Below, in pieces: positions 1 to 7,537 of a stretch of 9,031 nucleotides of DNA (position 1 is its first letter; each line of letters starts with the position of its first letter). Origin of the DNA: an uncultured Clostridia bacterium (lineage in GTDB: Bacteria > Bacillota > Clostridia > TANB77 > CAG-508); NCBI GenBank assembly GCA_944388635.1, contig CALXJN010000118.1, positions 1-9,031 on the forward strand, read 5' to 3'. The notes under the pieces are model-generated. The model had not been told where the DNA came from. It worked only from the letters and a program-made list of their open reading frames with translations, and made no database searches. Position numbers and translations under genes: made by a program.

Positions 1-40
1 TTTAGTATCTGGACGGTTACTTTAGCAACTGTTTTAGATA

Positions 41-78
41 TACCGGTACATTTTTAGACGAATGTACTGGTACTTTTT
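41..78 (+). terminator. Terminator-like hairpin for a gene upstream of the window
   Basis: A 12-bp stem (41-52 with 61-72, loop 53-60) is followed directly by CTTTTTT. One position of the stem (G46/T68) pairs only as G-U, so the structure is better as RNA from the + strand than from the - strand. The U-run also lies on the + side. It would end a rightward transcript entering from the left; no coding end is identifiable in bases 1-40. It lies immediately before the structured repeat at 81-170. Confidence 0.55.
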
Positions 79-80
79 TA

Positions 81-170
81 TACAACAAGGTTAATTTTCC
101 TTAGGCTGTGCGTATTTGCAAAGCAAAACGCACATGTGGACGTCGGAAGCTTTGCTTCCGTTAACGTCCA
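81..170 (+). repeat. Structured intergenic repeat, copy 1
   Basis: These 90 bases match 2561-2650 at about 82 of 90 positions without gaps. The copy contains a short AAGG...CCTT stem (87-90/99-102). It also has a GTGCG...CGCAC hairpin (108-133) and a longer two-part hairpin, TGGACGT...ACGTCCA enclosing GGAAGC-TTT-GCTTCC (137-170). Both copies lie downstream of terminator-like hairpins in the same orientation. It may be a REP-like or MITE-like element or a structured RNA; the sequence alone does not say which. I see no open frame that looks coding in it. Confidence 0.75.
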
Positions 171-184
171 ATTTTCTTACAATT

Positions 185-1708
185 TTATCTAACAACAACA
201 ATGCGCCTTTGTTTTACAAATCTAAATACATTAAAAGATAGAAGTAAAATTGTATATATGCTTATAAATATTAGAACTTTGAAAATTACAAAACTTGTAT
301 CATATTCGATATAATTGTCTACTGCATCAAATAGAAGCTTGGTTGCAATTACTAGAAGGAATGGAACGACTACAAATGAAAAGTAGTCAAATTTAAATTT
401 TGTTACTTTATATAACTGAATAAGGCTTATTGCAAAGTTTAAGATTTCGCTAATTGCAATAATTGCAAGATATCCGTATATGCCATATATTGGAACAAGG
501 CTGTATATTAAAATTATTGTTAAAAACAAATCAAATATATTACAAAACATGACACCTACTTGTTTATCTAAGCCTCTAAGCATAGCATCAATAATTTTAT
601 CAAGATATATTAGAATTACCAAAGGCGCAAGTATTACTAAAAATTCTGATATGCTTAAATTATTATAAACAAGATAACAAATTTCTTCTGTAAAAGTTAA
701 AAATATACCAATTATGCAAATACTAAAAAATGAAGTAAATTTGAAAATAAAAGTAATTATTTGGTTCATTCTTTTGAAATCTTTTTTTATGTTATATCTT
801 GCAAATTCAGGTATTAAAAGACTTGCACATGATGTGATTATTATACAAGGAAACATCAAAATCGGCATTGTCATTCCATTAATTAAGCCATATTGTGATA
901 AGGCTTCGTCACAAGCAGATGTATGCTTTTCCAAACTAAATGGAATTAAGAGTTGCTTTAAAGTAGATAAGCCGGAGCGCACATACGAGGTAATAGCAAC
1001 AGGAAAAGCTATTCTTATTATTTTTTTTAAGTAATTGTTAGAACTAGTATAATTTGCATTTAAGATTTTTCTTCTATCAATTATATATAAAATATAAGTT
1101 AGAATAAATTCGAAGACTGATGAAACAGTGCTTGCAAGTATTAAATAAGTACAAACAATATTTAGGTTTGTTATAGGAAGTATATATAAAAAGTAACAAG
1201 TTAAAATTACTTGAAAAATCATAGTTAGACTTCTACTTAAAGAAGTTTTAGATACTCTTCTAACTCCAGTGAAATACCCTGTAAGCGAAGTTACAAGCGA
1301 GTTAAAAGGGAGGCTTATAGCCATAACATAAATTGGCATATTTGTAACTTTTCCATGCAAAAGTACAGAAGAAAAGTAAGGGGCAGTAAATATAAAGAAA
1401 AGACAAGCAATAATTCCAAAAAACAAGCTGTATATTATGCATTTTCTCATTGCAACTTTTATTCCGCCTTCCGTGAGTTACCGTCTAATTCTTCTGCTAC
1501 AATTCTGGTTGCAGCAAGACTTATCCCAGAATTTGCAAATGTTATTGCAAATGTGTATATAGACATGATTAATTCAAATATTCCGAGAACCTTCACTACC
1601 GAGCTTGTTTGCAACATAAACACTAAAAAATATATTTACAGAACTCATAAAAAGAGCTGTAAGTGTTAAAATTATCGTATTAAATAAGAAAATTTTTAAT
1701 CTGCTCAT
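185..1708 (-). CDS. spoVB: SpoVB-like polysaccharide/lipid flippase (MOP superfamily), needing three +1 shifts at CGG
   Basis: An integral membrane protein of the MOP superfamily (SpoVB/MATE/MurJ-like), whose members move lipid-linked sugars or precursors across the cytoplasmic membrane. SpoVB itself acts in spore cortex formation in Bacillus; a role here is inferred only. From ATG 1708 the frame opens with a hydrophobic segment (residues about 8-30) and then KLGSEG, the usual SpoVB N-terminal loop. It is interrupted by in-frame CGG at 1585-1583, 1473-1471 and 1466-1464. Skipping the C of each gives GSEG-S-GIFEL and then LDGNSGRGIKVAMRKC, and joins to the long open frame from 1450 to 185. The three skips add to one codon, so start and end share a frame. 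The result is about 506 residues, normal for the family, with many further membrane helices. No good Shine-Dalgarno precedes ATG 1708. Divergent from lexA. Without the shifts it would be a pseudogene. Confidence 0.8.
1464..1466 (-). other. In-frame CGG +1 shift site 3 of spoVB-like
   Basis: After the second skip the frame reads GGA AGG and meets CGG A here. Skipping the C gives GGA ATA AAA GTT GCA ATG, which enters the long downstream frame. Restored glycine is residue 81. Only two skips close together (1473 and 1466) plus the one at 1585 put the start and end in one frame. Confidence 0.65.
1471..1473 (-). other. In-frame CGG +1 shift site 2 of spoVB-like
   Basis: The frame used after site 1 reads GAC GGT AAC TCA and then CGG A. 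Skipping the C gives TCA GGA AGG, with the restored glycine at residue 79. If the ribosome stayed in frame it would meet TAA three codons later. A single missing base at this place would also mend the frame, so this pair of sites is less certain than the others. Confidence 0.65.
1583..1585 (-). other. In-frame CGG +1 shift site 1 of spoVB-like
   Basis: Codon 42 counted from ATG 1708. GAA GGT TCT CGG AAT ATT TGA stops two codons later; skipping the C gives GAA GGT TCT GGA ATA TTT GAA TTA, that is EGSGIFEL, the expected continuation of the N-terminal loop. An extra T just upstream (giving EGLGIFEL) would mend the frame equally well. The CGG reading is preferred because the same event recurs elsewhere. 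Confidence 0.75.
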
Positions 1709-1733
1709 ATTATAAATTTATTATATATAAAAA

Positions 1734-1763
1734 ATAATATGATAATTTTTTAAAAAATATCAA
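1734..1763 (-). promoter_or_regulatory. Possible promoter of spoVB-like
   Basis: On the - strand TTGATA (1763-1758) is followed after 18 bases by TATTAT (1739-1734), some 26 bases before ATG 1708. The region is very AT-rich, so chance matches are likely. The lexA promoter lies back to back with it. Confidence 0.4.
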
Positions 1764-1771
1764 AAATTTGT

Positions 1772-1800
1772 TTGACAACTATTTGTTTTTATGATATTAT
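1772..1800 (+). promoter_or_regulatory. lexA promoter
   Basis: A perfect TTGACA (1772-1777), a 17-base spacer and TATTAT (1795-1800) predict a start near 1807, giving a 5' leader of about 24 bases to GTG 1831. No GAAC-N4-GTTC SOS box of the Bacillus type is visible over or near it. The nearest half-matches are AAC-TATTT-GTT at 1778-1788, which has the wrong spacing. Confidence 0.8.
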
Positions 1801-1830
1801 AGTACAAATAATATATGAGGAGTGATGATT

Positions 1831-2487
1831 GTGGGGAGAAAAAAGAGCACAGTTGAGTTAAATAAAAGAGAAAAGGCAATACTTAAATTTATTGAAAAAC
1901 AATTAGAGAAAGTTGGATATGCACCTTCAGTTAGAGAAATAGGAAAAGCTGTAGGACTTAAATCAACTGCAACTGTTCATGGATATCTTGCAAAATTGGA
2001 ACAAAAAGGTTATATCAAAAAAGAAAATCAAAAAGGTAGAACATTAAGATTATTAAAAGGTGGAAACACAGACAAAAAACAAGAAAATCAAAAAGATTTT
2101 TATTCTTCAAAAGAACTTGTAGAAGTTCCAGTAATAGGCAAAATTACAGCAGGAGCACCAATTCTTGCAGTAGAGAATGTAACAGATACTTTCCCAATAC
2201 CAGTAGATTTTGTTGGTAACTCAGAGAGCTTTATGCTTACTGTAAGAGGAGAAAGCATGATTGAAGCAGGCATTTTAGACGGAGATTACATATTAGTAAA
2301 AAAACAAAATACAGCAAATAATGGGGAAATTGTTGTAGCGCTTATAGATGATGAAGCAACTGTTAAAACATTTTATAAGGAGAAAGACCACATAAGACTC
2401 CAACCAGAAAATTCTACAATGGATCCAATTATAGTTCCAGATTGTAAAATACTTGGAAAAGTTGCTGGCGTATTTAGAAAAATGTAA
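1831..2487 (+). CDS. lexA: LexA SOS-response repressor
   Basis: LexA represses DNA-damage genes and cleaves itself when bound to RecA filaments. The protein has about 218 residues. It has an N-terminal winged helix-turn-helix (KREKAILKFIEKQL; GYAPSVREIGKAVGL; STATVHGYLAKLEQKGYI). After a linker rich in K/Q/N comes the S24 peptidase domain. The Ala-Gly cleavage bond lies in ITAGAPIL (about 107-108), the catalytic Ser in GESMIEAG (about 142) and the catalytic Lys in ATVKTFY (about 179). Start chosen at GTG 1831: AGGAG at 1818-1822 is eight bases upstream. The earlier in-frame GTG 1822 and ATG 1825 overlap or crowd that site. It has its own promoter and terminator, so it is probably monocistronic. 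It contains no in-frame CGG and is intact. Confidence 0.96.
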   Translation: MGRKKSTVELNKREKAILKFIEKQLEKVGYAPSVREIGKAVGLKSTATVHGYLAKLEQKGYIKKENQKGRTLRLLKGGNTDKKQENQKDFYSSKELVEVPVIGKITAGAPILAVENVTDTFPIPVDFVGNSESFMLTVRGESMIEAGILDGDYILVKKQNTANNGEIVVALIDDEATVKTFYKEKDHIRLQPENSTMDPIIVPDCKILGKVAGVFRKM

Positions 2488-2503
2488 AGTTAGATATATA
2501 TAT

Positions 2504-2529
2504 AAGGGTTCATAATGAACTCTTTTTTT
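2504..2529 (+). terminator. lexA terminator
   Basis: The stem AAGGGTTCAT (2504-2513) pairs with ATGAACTCTT (2515-2524), with one G-U pair. It runs straight into a T-run ending at 2529, 16 bases after the lexA stop. Confidence 0.8.
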
Positions 2530-2530
2530 A

Positions 2531-2565
2531 TTGTATAGGAAAAATCGTCAGATTTTTCTATACAA
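2531..2565 (+). repeat. Long hairpin between lexA terminator and repeat copy 2
   Basis: TTGTATAG-G-AAAAATC (2531-2546) pairs with GATTTTTCTATACAA (2551-2565), loop GTCA, with one bulged G. The last five bases are the first five of the repeat. Copy 1 also has a hairpin just upstream (41-72) but with an unrelated stem sequence. There is no U-run behind it, so it is not a classic terminator. Confidence 0.65.
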
Positions 2566-2650
2566 CAAGGTTAATTTTCCTTGGACTGTGCGTATTTGCG
2601 AAGCAAAACGCACATGTGGATGTCGGAAGCTTTGTTTCCACTAACGTCCC
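2561..2650 (+). repeat. Structured intergenic repeat, copy 2
   Basis: About 91% identical to 81-170, same orientation. It carries the GTGCG...CGCAC hairpin (2588-2613) and the two-part hairpin GGATGT...ACGTCC enclosing GGAAGC-TTT-GTTTCC (2618-2649). Two differences within the stems of copy 1 (C141 to T2621, C155 to T2635) turn C-G/G-C pairs into U-G/G-U. Pairing therefore survives in + strand RNA but not in - strand RNA. It lies between the lexA terminator and the dxs promoter. Confidence 0.75.
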
Positions 2651-2728
2651 AAATAGCAAAATTAGTATTACAAACAAAAGAAGTTTAAATTTTACAGAAA
2701 TTTTCCAATATTCTCAAAAATAAGGCTA

Positions 2729-2757
2729 TTGTTAATTTTAATTTTTTATGATATGAT
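2729..2757 (+). promoter_or_regulatory. dxs promoter
   Basis: TTGTTA (2729-2734), a 17-base spacer and TATGAT (2752-2757) predict a start near 2764, leaving a leader of about 34 bases. The dxs ribosome binding site AGGGGG (2783-2788) lies nine bases before ATG 2798. Confidence 0.7.
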
Positions 2758-2797
2758 ATTAAGATAATAAGGGGCAGTTTTGAGGGGGCTTTATTAA

Positions 2798-4655
2798 ATG
2801 TCAGAAATTTTAGACAGAGTTAATTCAACAGAAGACTTAAAAAAATTAAACATATCAGAAAAAAAAGAATTAGCAGAAGATATAAGAAAATTAATTATAA
2901 ATACGGTCTCTAAAACAGGGGGACATTTAGCATCTAATTTAGGAGTAGTAGAACTTACTATTGCAATACATAGTGTATTTAATTCCCCTAAAGATAAAAT
3001 AATTTGGGATGTACGGACATCAAAGTTACGTTCATAAAATATTGACAGGTAGAAAAGATAAAATGCCAACACTTAGACAATTTGACGGAATAGCAGGATT
3101 TCCTCGAAATTCTGAATCTGAATATGATAGTTTTGATACAGGGCATAGCAGTACATCTATATCAGCAGCACTTGGAATGGCAACGGCAAGAGATTTAAAA
3201 GGAGATAAAGAATATATAATTGCTGTAATAGGTGACGGAGCCTTAACAGGAGGGATGGCACTAGAAGCTTTAAACCATGCAGGTGCTATGAAAACTAACT
3301 TGATAGTTATATTAAACGATAATGAGATGAGCATATCTAAAAACGTTGGCGGAATTTCAATGTTTTTAAGTAAAGCAAGGACAAGAAAATTTTATACGGA
3401 ATCAAATCGATATATAAAAAAGATAGTAAATATGTTACCAAATGGTGGTAATAGAATTATTAAGTTTATAAGAAAAATAAAATATAGTATAAAGCAATTA
3501 CTTTTGCCTAACATGTTTTTTGAAGATTTGGGATTTAGGTATTTAGGGCCAATAGATGGCCATGACATAGAAAAGTTAGAAAGTATTTTGAAAAAAAGTA
3601 AAGACTTAGAAGGTCCAATATTAATACATGTAGTTACTAAAAAAGGCAAAGGATATAAACCAGCCGAAGAAAATCCAGATAAATTTCATAGTGCATCTAA
3701 TTTTGATATAGAAACAGGAATAAGCAAAAAAGAAAAAGCAGTAGATTATTCAAAAATATTTGGAGAGAAACTTATAGAACTTGCAAAGAAAAATGATAAA
3801 ATAGTCGCAATTACAGCAGCTATGAAAGACGGAACAGGACTTGCTAAATTTGAAAAAGAATTCCCTAATAGATTTTTTGATGTAGGAATTGCAGAAGAAC
3901 ATGCAATAGGCTTTGCAGCAGGATTGGCTAAAAACGGAATGATACCGGTTGTTCCTATTTATTCTTCTTTTTATCAAAGAAGTTTTGACCAAGTAATCCA
4001 TGATGTATGTATACAAAATTTGGGAGTAGTTATGTGTGTTGATAGAGCCGGAATAGTTGGAAATGATGGAGAAACACACCAAGGTGTATTTGATTTATCA
4101 TTTTTTTCAATGATACCTAATATTACAATAATGGCACCAAAAGATTTTAAAGAACTAGAATATATGCTTGAATATGCAATAGATTTAAAAAGACCAGTTG
4201 TAATTAGATATCCAAGAGGTGGAGAAGGAAAAATAAAATTTGATATGCACGAGAAAATAGATTATGGACAAGCAGAAATTTTGAAAACAGGAAATAATTT
4301 AACAATAGTCGCAATAGGCAAAATGGTAGAAAGGGCATTAGAAGTTTCAAACATATTAGAAACAGAAGGCAAAAGTGTAGAAGTGATAAATGCTAGATTT
4401 TTAAAACCGCTAGATAAGGATAAAATATTAACATCTATTTTAAAAACAAAAAATATAATAACAATAGAAGATAACATAATAGACGGAGGCTTGGGAAGCA
4501 AAATAGAAGACTTAATATATAACTCAAATATTAAAGATATAAAATTTAAAAAGTTCGGATATCCAGATGAATTTATAAAACATGGAAGTGTTCCAGAAAT
4601 AGAGAAAAAGTATGGAATGGATGCAGCAAGTATAGCAAAAGAAATGAGCGTTTAA
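2798..4655 (+). CDS. dxs: 1-deoxy-D-xylulose-5-phosphate synthase, with one +1 shift at CGG
   Basis: A thiamine-diphosphate enzyme of the cytoplasm that joins pyruvate and glyceraldehyde 3-phosphate, the first step of the MEP isoprenoid route. Residues 1-72 (with GGHLASNLGVVELT, including the conserved His near 43) are in one frame. In-frame CGG at 3014-3016 would lead to a TAA seven codons later. Skipping its C gives WDV-G-HQSYVHKILTGR, the invariant start of the TPP domain. The rest is full: GDGALTGG (about 145-152) with NDNEMS (about 173-178) for TPP-Mg binding, IAEEHA with catalytic Glu near 366, DRAGIVGNDGETHQG, and a C-terminal transketolase domain. The total is about 618 residues, normal for Dxs. 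The span is 3n+1 bases, as expected for one extra base. Arg codons CGA at 3105 and 3408 are read normally. Own promoter and terminator. Confidence 0.95.
3014..3016 (+). other. In-frame CGG +1 shift site of dxs
   Basis: ATT TGG GAT GTA CGG A: skipping C3014 gives GTA GGA CAT CAA AGT TAC, that is V-G-H-Q-S-Y, matching the conserved DVGHQ of Dxs at residue 73. The unshifted frame gives RTSKLRS and stops. Confidence 0.9.
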
Positions 4656-4671
4656 AACGCTCATTTCTTTT
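4641..4671. terminator. Bidirectional terminator between dxs and the Lon-like gene
   Basis: A perfect 11-bp stem, GAAATGAGCGT (4641-4651) with ACGCTCATTTC (4657-4667), has a five-base loop. It is followed by TTTT on the + side and preceded by AAAA on the other, so it works for both strands. The dxs stop codon (4653-4655) sits in the loop. The hairpin therefore encodes the last residues of Dxs, and the Lon-like stop lies just outside it. Confidence 0.85.
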
Positions 4672-7063
4672 ATCTATTCCTACTAATATTTGCATATTTT
4701 TTTAATTTTTCAAAAGCTAGATAATTTACACTACCAGCAGGAAAATTACCATATTTATCTTTTTTTCCAGCAGGAACACCAGTTAAAACCTCAATACCTT
4801 CTTCAATAGTAGATACTGCGTAAATATGGAATAAACCATTTTTCACAGCTTGAACAACTTCGTCACTAAGGTTTAAATTTTTTATATTTTGTATAGGTAT
4901 TAAAACACCATGGCTTCCGTCTAAACCTCGCATTTTGCATATATGATAAAAACCTTCAATTTTCTCATTTACTCCACCAATTGGTTGGATTATACCTTTT
5001 TGATTTACTGAACCAGTTACAGCAATTGCTTGGTTTATAGGCACATCTGCGAGACTTGAAAGCAACGCATAAAGTTCTGTACTAGAGGCACTATCTCCGT
5101 CAATTCCATTATACAATTGTTCAAAACAAATACTTGCTGAAAGAGAAAGAGGGATATCCTGAGCAAATAGTTCTCCTATATATCCGCTAAGTATAAGTAC
5201 ACCTTTAGAATGTGAAGAACCAGAAAGCTCAACTTCACGCTCAATATTTATAATTCCGGATTTTCCAGTAAATGTATTCACAGTTATTTTAGAAGGCTTT
5301 CCAAAACTATAATCTCCAACACTCATGATAGATAGACCATTTATTTGACCTATTTCAAAACCAGATGTATTAATTAAAAGAGTATTATCACTTATCATTT
5401 CAGAATATTTTTCATCATATTTTTTAACTCTTTGTATTTTTTCATCAATAGCTTTATTTACAAAATTTTCTGTTACAACCTTAGAACGAGCGAGAGTAGC
5501 CCAAGTTGCGGCTTCTGTAACTATTTGTGATAAATCATTAAATCTTGTAGATAATTTTGTTTTATCATTAGCAAGGCGAGAAGCGTACTCTATCATCCTA
5601 GCAACAGCATTTCTATCTAAATGAGGAAGTCCTTCTTTTTCACAAAAAGAATGTATAAATCTAGCAAGTTTTTGAATATTTTCATCTGTTCTTGGAGCAT
5701 CATCCGCAAATTCAACTTTGATTTTGAAAAGTTTTCTAAAATCAGGATCCATATTTAACAAAGTATTATATATATTCGCATTTCCAATTAATATAACTTT
5801 TACATCTAATGGAATAGGCTCAGGTTTTAGAGATACCATGACCATTGCAGCTCTTTGCTCTAAGCTATTATCAATGCTAATTTCTTTTACACGCAAAACT
5901 CTTTTTAAATTTTCATAACAAACAGGGTTAGTTAATAAATCTTCAGCTTGGAAAATTATATATCCTCCATTTGCTTTGTGCAACAAGCCAGATTTAAGCA
6001 TAGTATAATCTGTTTTAAAACTTCCCATATAATTTTCATATTCTAATTTTCCAAAAAGGTTTTGGAAAGAATAGTTAGAATCCATTATAACAGGAGCACC
6101 TTCAAGTTTACTATTGTCTACAAAAAGATTAACTCTATAATTTAACCAAGGCTTTGTTGCTTCACGATGAGGACCTTGCATTTGAGGTTGAGTAGGTGCT
6201 TGAGGTGATGCTGGCTCTAAAAATAGAGATACATTTTTCATTATATCTTTTTTTATATTATCTAAAAATTGAGAAATCTTTTTGTTTCTTTTGTATTTAG
6301 ATTTTATATAATTAATATGAACATTAACAGTGAGAAGAGAAATATTAGATTGCCATTCTTGAATTTTCTTTTCTGACTGCTTTTCTATAAGTTTAATTTC
6401 TGAGATAGTATTCATTATTTGTTCTTGAACAATGCTAGATTTATCTTCAAATTGTTGCTTTATACTGTCATCAAGTTTATTAAATTCTTCTTCTTCAAGA
6501 GTTCTTCCCTCATAAATTGGCATCATATAAATACCATTTTGAGCAGTTTTAACTTCAAAGCCATGTTTCATTGATTCTTTATTTAGCTTTTCTAAAAGAA
6601 TACTTCTTTTTTGTTCATATTCTTGCTTAATAAGAGCCTTTTCCTTTTCAAAATCTTCGTTATTAAAGGTTTTGTTAATATCAGCTCTAACATCTTTTAT
6701 AAAACTATTCATAGTTTCTTGAAATTCAACACCTTGCCCTGCTGGAAGAGAGAGAGCAATAGGCTCATTAGGATTATCAAAATTGTAAAGATAACACCAA
6801 TCACAAGGTGTTTTCTTCTTTTTAGAAATTTTGTCTAAATAATTTTTAGTGTACATAGTTTTACCAACACCACTTGGACCTTCAACATAAAGGTTATATC
6901 CATTAACATCAACATTTAATCCAAATTCAAGTGCAACAATACCTCTTTCTTGTCCAATACCCTTATCTGTTGGTTCAAGTTCTGCTGTTGTTTCAAAATT
7001 AAATTTTGCAGTTGAACAATAATTTTTTAAATCTTTATAACTTAATTCATTTTTCTTTTGCAT
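4670..7063 (-). CDS. Lon-family ATP-dependent protease (AAA_32/Lon_C, membrane-segment-free)
   Basis: An AAA+ protease with a Ser-Lys active site, related to LonB-like proteins rather than classic LonA (it lacks the LonA substrate-binding N domain). 797 residues. Walker A GPSGVGKT is at 62-69. A long charged region (about 120-275), probably coiled coil, is inserted in the ATPase domain. A Pro/Gln-rich stretch lies at 284-297, and GGYIIFQAEDLL (366-377) serves as the Walker B region. The C-terminal Lon protease domain has catalytic Ser658 in DGDSASS and Lys701 in GGVNEKIEGF. They are 43 residues apart, as in E. coli Lon. Start ATG 7063 has AAAGGAA seven bases upstream. It is the last gene after tsaE-tsaB-rimI, 47 bases beyond rimI with no clear promoter, so probably cotranscribed. 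No in-frame CGG; Arg codons such as CGT are read normally. The frame is intact. Confidence 0.92.
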   Translation of the reverse strand: MQKKNELSYKDLKNYCSTAKFNFETTAELEPTDKGIGQERGIVALEFGLNVDVNGYNLYVEGPSGVGKTMYTKNYLDKISKKKKTPCDWCYLYNFDNPNEPIALSLPAGQGVEFQETMNSFIKDVRADINKTFNNEDFEKEKALIKQEYEQKRSILLEKLNKESMKHGFEVKTAQNGIYMMPIYEGRTLEEEEFNKLDDSIKQQFEDKSSIVQEQIMNTISEIKLIEKQSEKKIQEWQSNISLLTVNVHINYIKSKYKRNKKISQFLDNIKKDIMKNVSLFLEPASPQAPTQPQMQGPHREATKPWLNYRVNLFVDNSKLEGAPVIMDSNYSFQNLFGKLEYENYMGSFKTDYTMLKSGLLHKANGGYIIFQAEDLLTNPVCYENLKRVLRVKEISIDNSLEQRAAMVMVSLKPEPIPLDVKVILIGNANIYNTLLNMDPDFRKLFKIKVEFADDAPRTDENIQKLARFIHSFCEKEGLPHLDRNAVARMIEYASRLANDKTKLSTRFNDLSQIVTEAATWATLARSKVVTENFVNKAIDEKIQRVKKYDEKYSEMISDNTLLINTSGFEIGQINGLSIMSVGDYSFGKPSKITVNTFTGKSGIINIEREVELSGSSHSKGVLILSGYIGELFAQDIPLSLSASICFEQLYNGIDGDSASSTELYALLSSLADVPINQAIAVTGSVNQKGIIQPIGGVNEKIEGFYHICKMRGLDGSHGVLIPIQNIKNLNLSDEVVQAVKNGLFHIYAVSTIEEGIEVLTGVPAGKKDKYGNFPAGSVNYLAFEKLKKYANISRNR

Positions 7064-7110
7064 GTATATGTTCCTTTCTAAATAAATATTTTACTTTTGT
7101 ATATGTAAGG

Positions 7111-7537
7111 CTAAAAAAATTTAGTCATAATATATGCATCAAATTTATTATTATAATATTTTTTTCTAGTTCCTAAAATTTTAAAACCAAATTTTTTATA
7201 TAAATTAACCGCTGGTAAATTTTCTGTATTTACTTCTAAGGTAATAAGAGTAGAATTTTCCTCTGCCTTTTTAATCAATTCTTCTAAAAGTCTTGAGCCA
7301 ATTCCGATTTTGTCTTTTATCAATTTTAGTTACGATATTTGTTATATGAGCTTCATCTAAAAGAAATTTAATTCCTGCAAATCCTACAATATTATTTTCA
7401 CATTTTGCAATAATATAATAAGAAGAGGCACTTAAAAGCTCATCTTTAAAAATACCTTCAGTCCAAAAGTCATCAAAATCTTTTAAGTTTATTAGATTTA
7501 AATCTTCAAGAGTCATTTCTTTAATAGATATTTTCAT
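7111..7537 (-). CDS. rimI: RimI-type GNAT protein N-acetyltransferase, with one +1 shift at CGG
   Basis: A GNAT-fold enzyme that moves acetyl from acetyl-CoA to protein N termini (ribosomal protein S18 in E. coli). ATG 7537 overlaps the tsaB stop by one base (TAATG), so translation is coupled. The N-terminal part includes IAKCENNIVGFAGI and EAHITNIVT, the usual central strands. In-frame CGG at 7306-7304 (codon 78) would lead to a stop 11 codons later. Skipping its C gives RQN-G-IGSRLLEEL, the acetyl-CoA-binding RxxGxG motif, and then LEVNTENLPAVNLYKKFGFK, a classic GNAT C-terminal motif. Repaired length is about 141 residues, normal for RimI, and the span is 3n+1 bases. The position next to tsaB is the usual one. 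The true substrate cannot be told from sequence. Confidence 0.9.
7304..7306 (-). other. In-frame CGG +1 shift site of rimI
   Basis: AGA CAA AAT CGG A: skipping C7306 gives AAT GGA ATT GGC TCA AGA CTT, that is N-G-I-G-S-R-L. The restored glycine is the first Gly of the acetyl-CoA-binding RxxGxG motif. The site follows an AAT codon, as in tsaE. Confidence 0.9.

Noticed and set aside
1..103. End of a coding region at the left edge
   Set aside because: Short open stretches exist in two frames, but they run through the terminator-like hairpin or into the repeat and show no recognisable protein, so no partial gene is claimed.
1355..1669. Open frame on the + strand antisense to the 5' part of spoVB-like
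   Set aside because: It lies opposite a region whose - strand reading matches the SpoVB family after frame repair; no family features of its own and no ribosome site.
2506..2522. GTTC...GAAC palindrome as a LexA operator
   Set aside because: It is the stem of the lexA terminator, with half-sites in the inverse order of the SOS box and downstream of the gene.
3014..3016. CGG reassigned to another amino acid
   Set aside because: A new meaning for the triplet would leave the frame broken; stops follow within a few codons at every site.
3750..4082. Open frame of about 110 codons on the - strand inside dxs
   Set aside because: It is antisense to a fully conserved part of dxs, has no ribosome site and has a composition typical of a shadow frame. 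The same holds for other antisense frames inside spoVB-like, dxs and the Lon-like gene.
7064..7110. Separate promoter for the Lon-like gene
   Set aside because: The 47-base gap is AT-rich and shows a ribosome site but no convincing -35/-10 pair; cotranscription with rimI is simpler.
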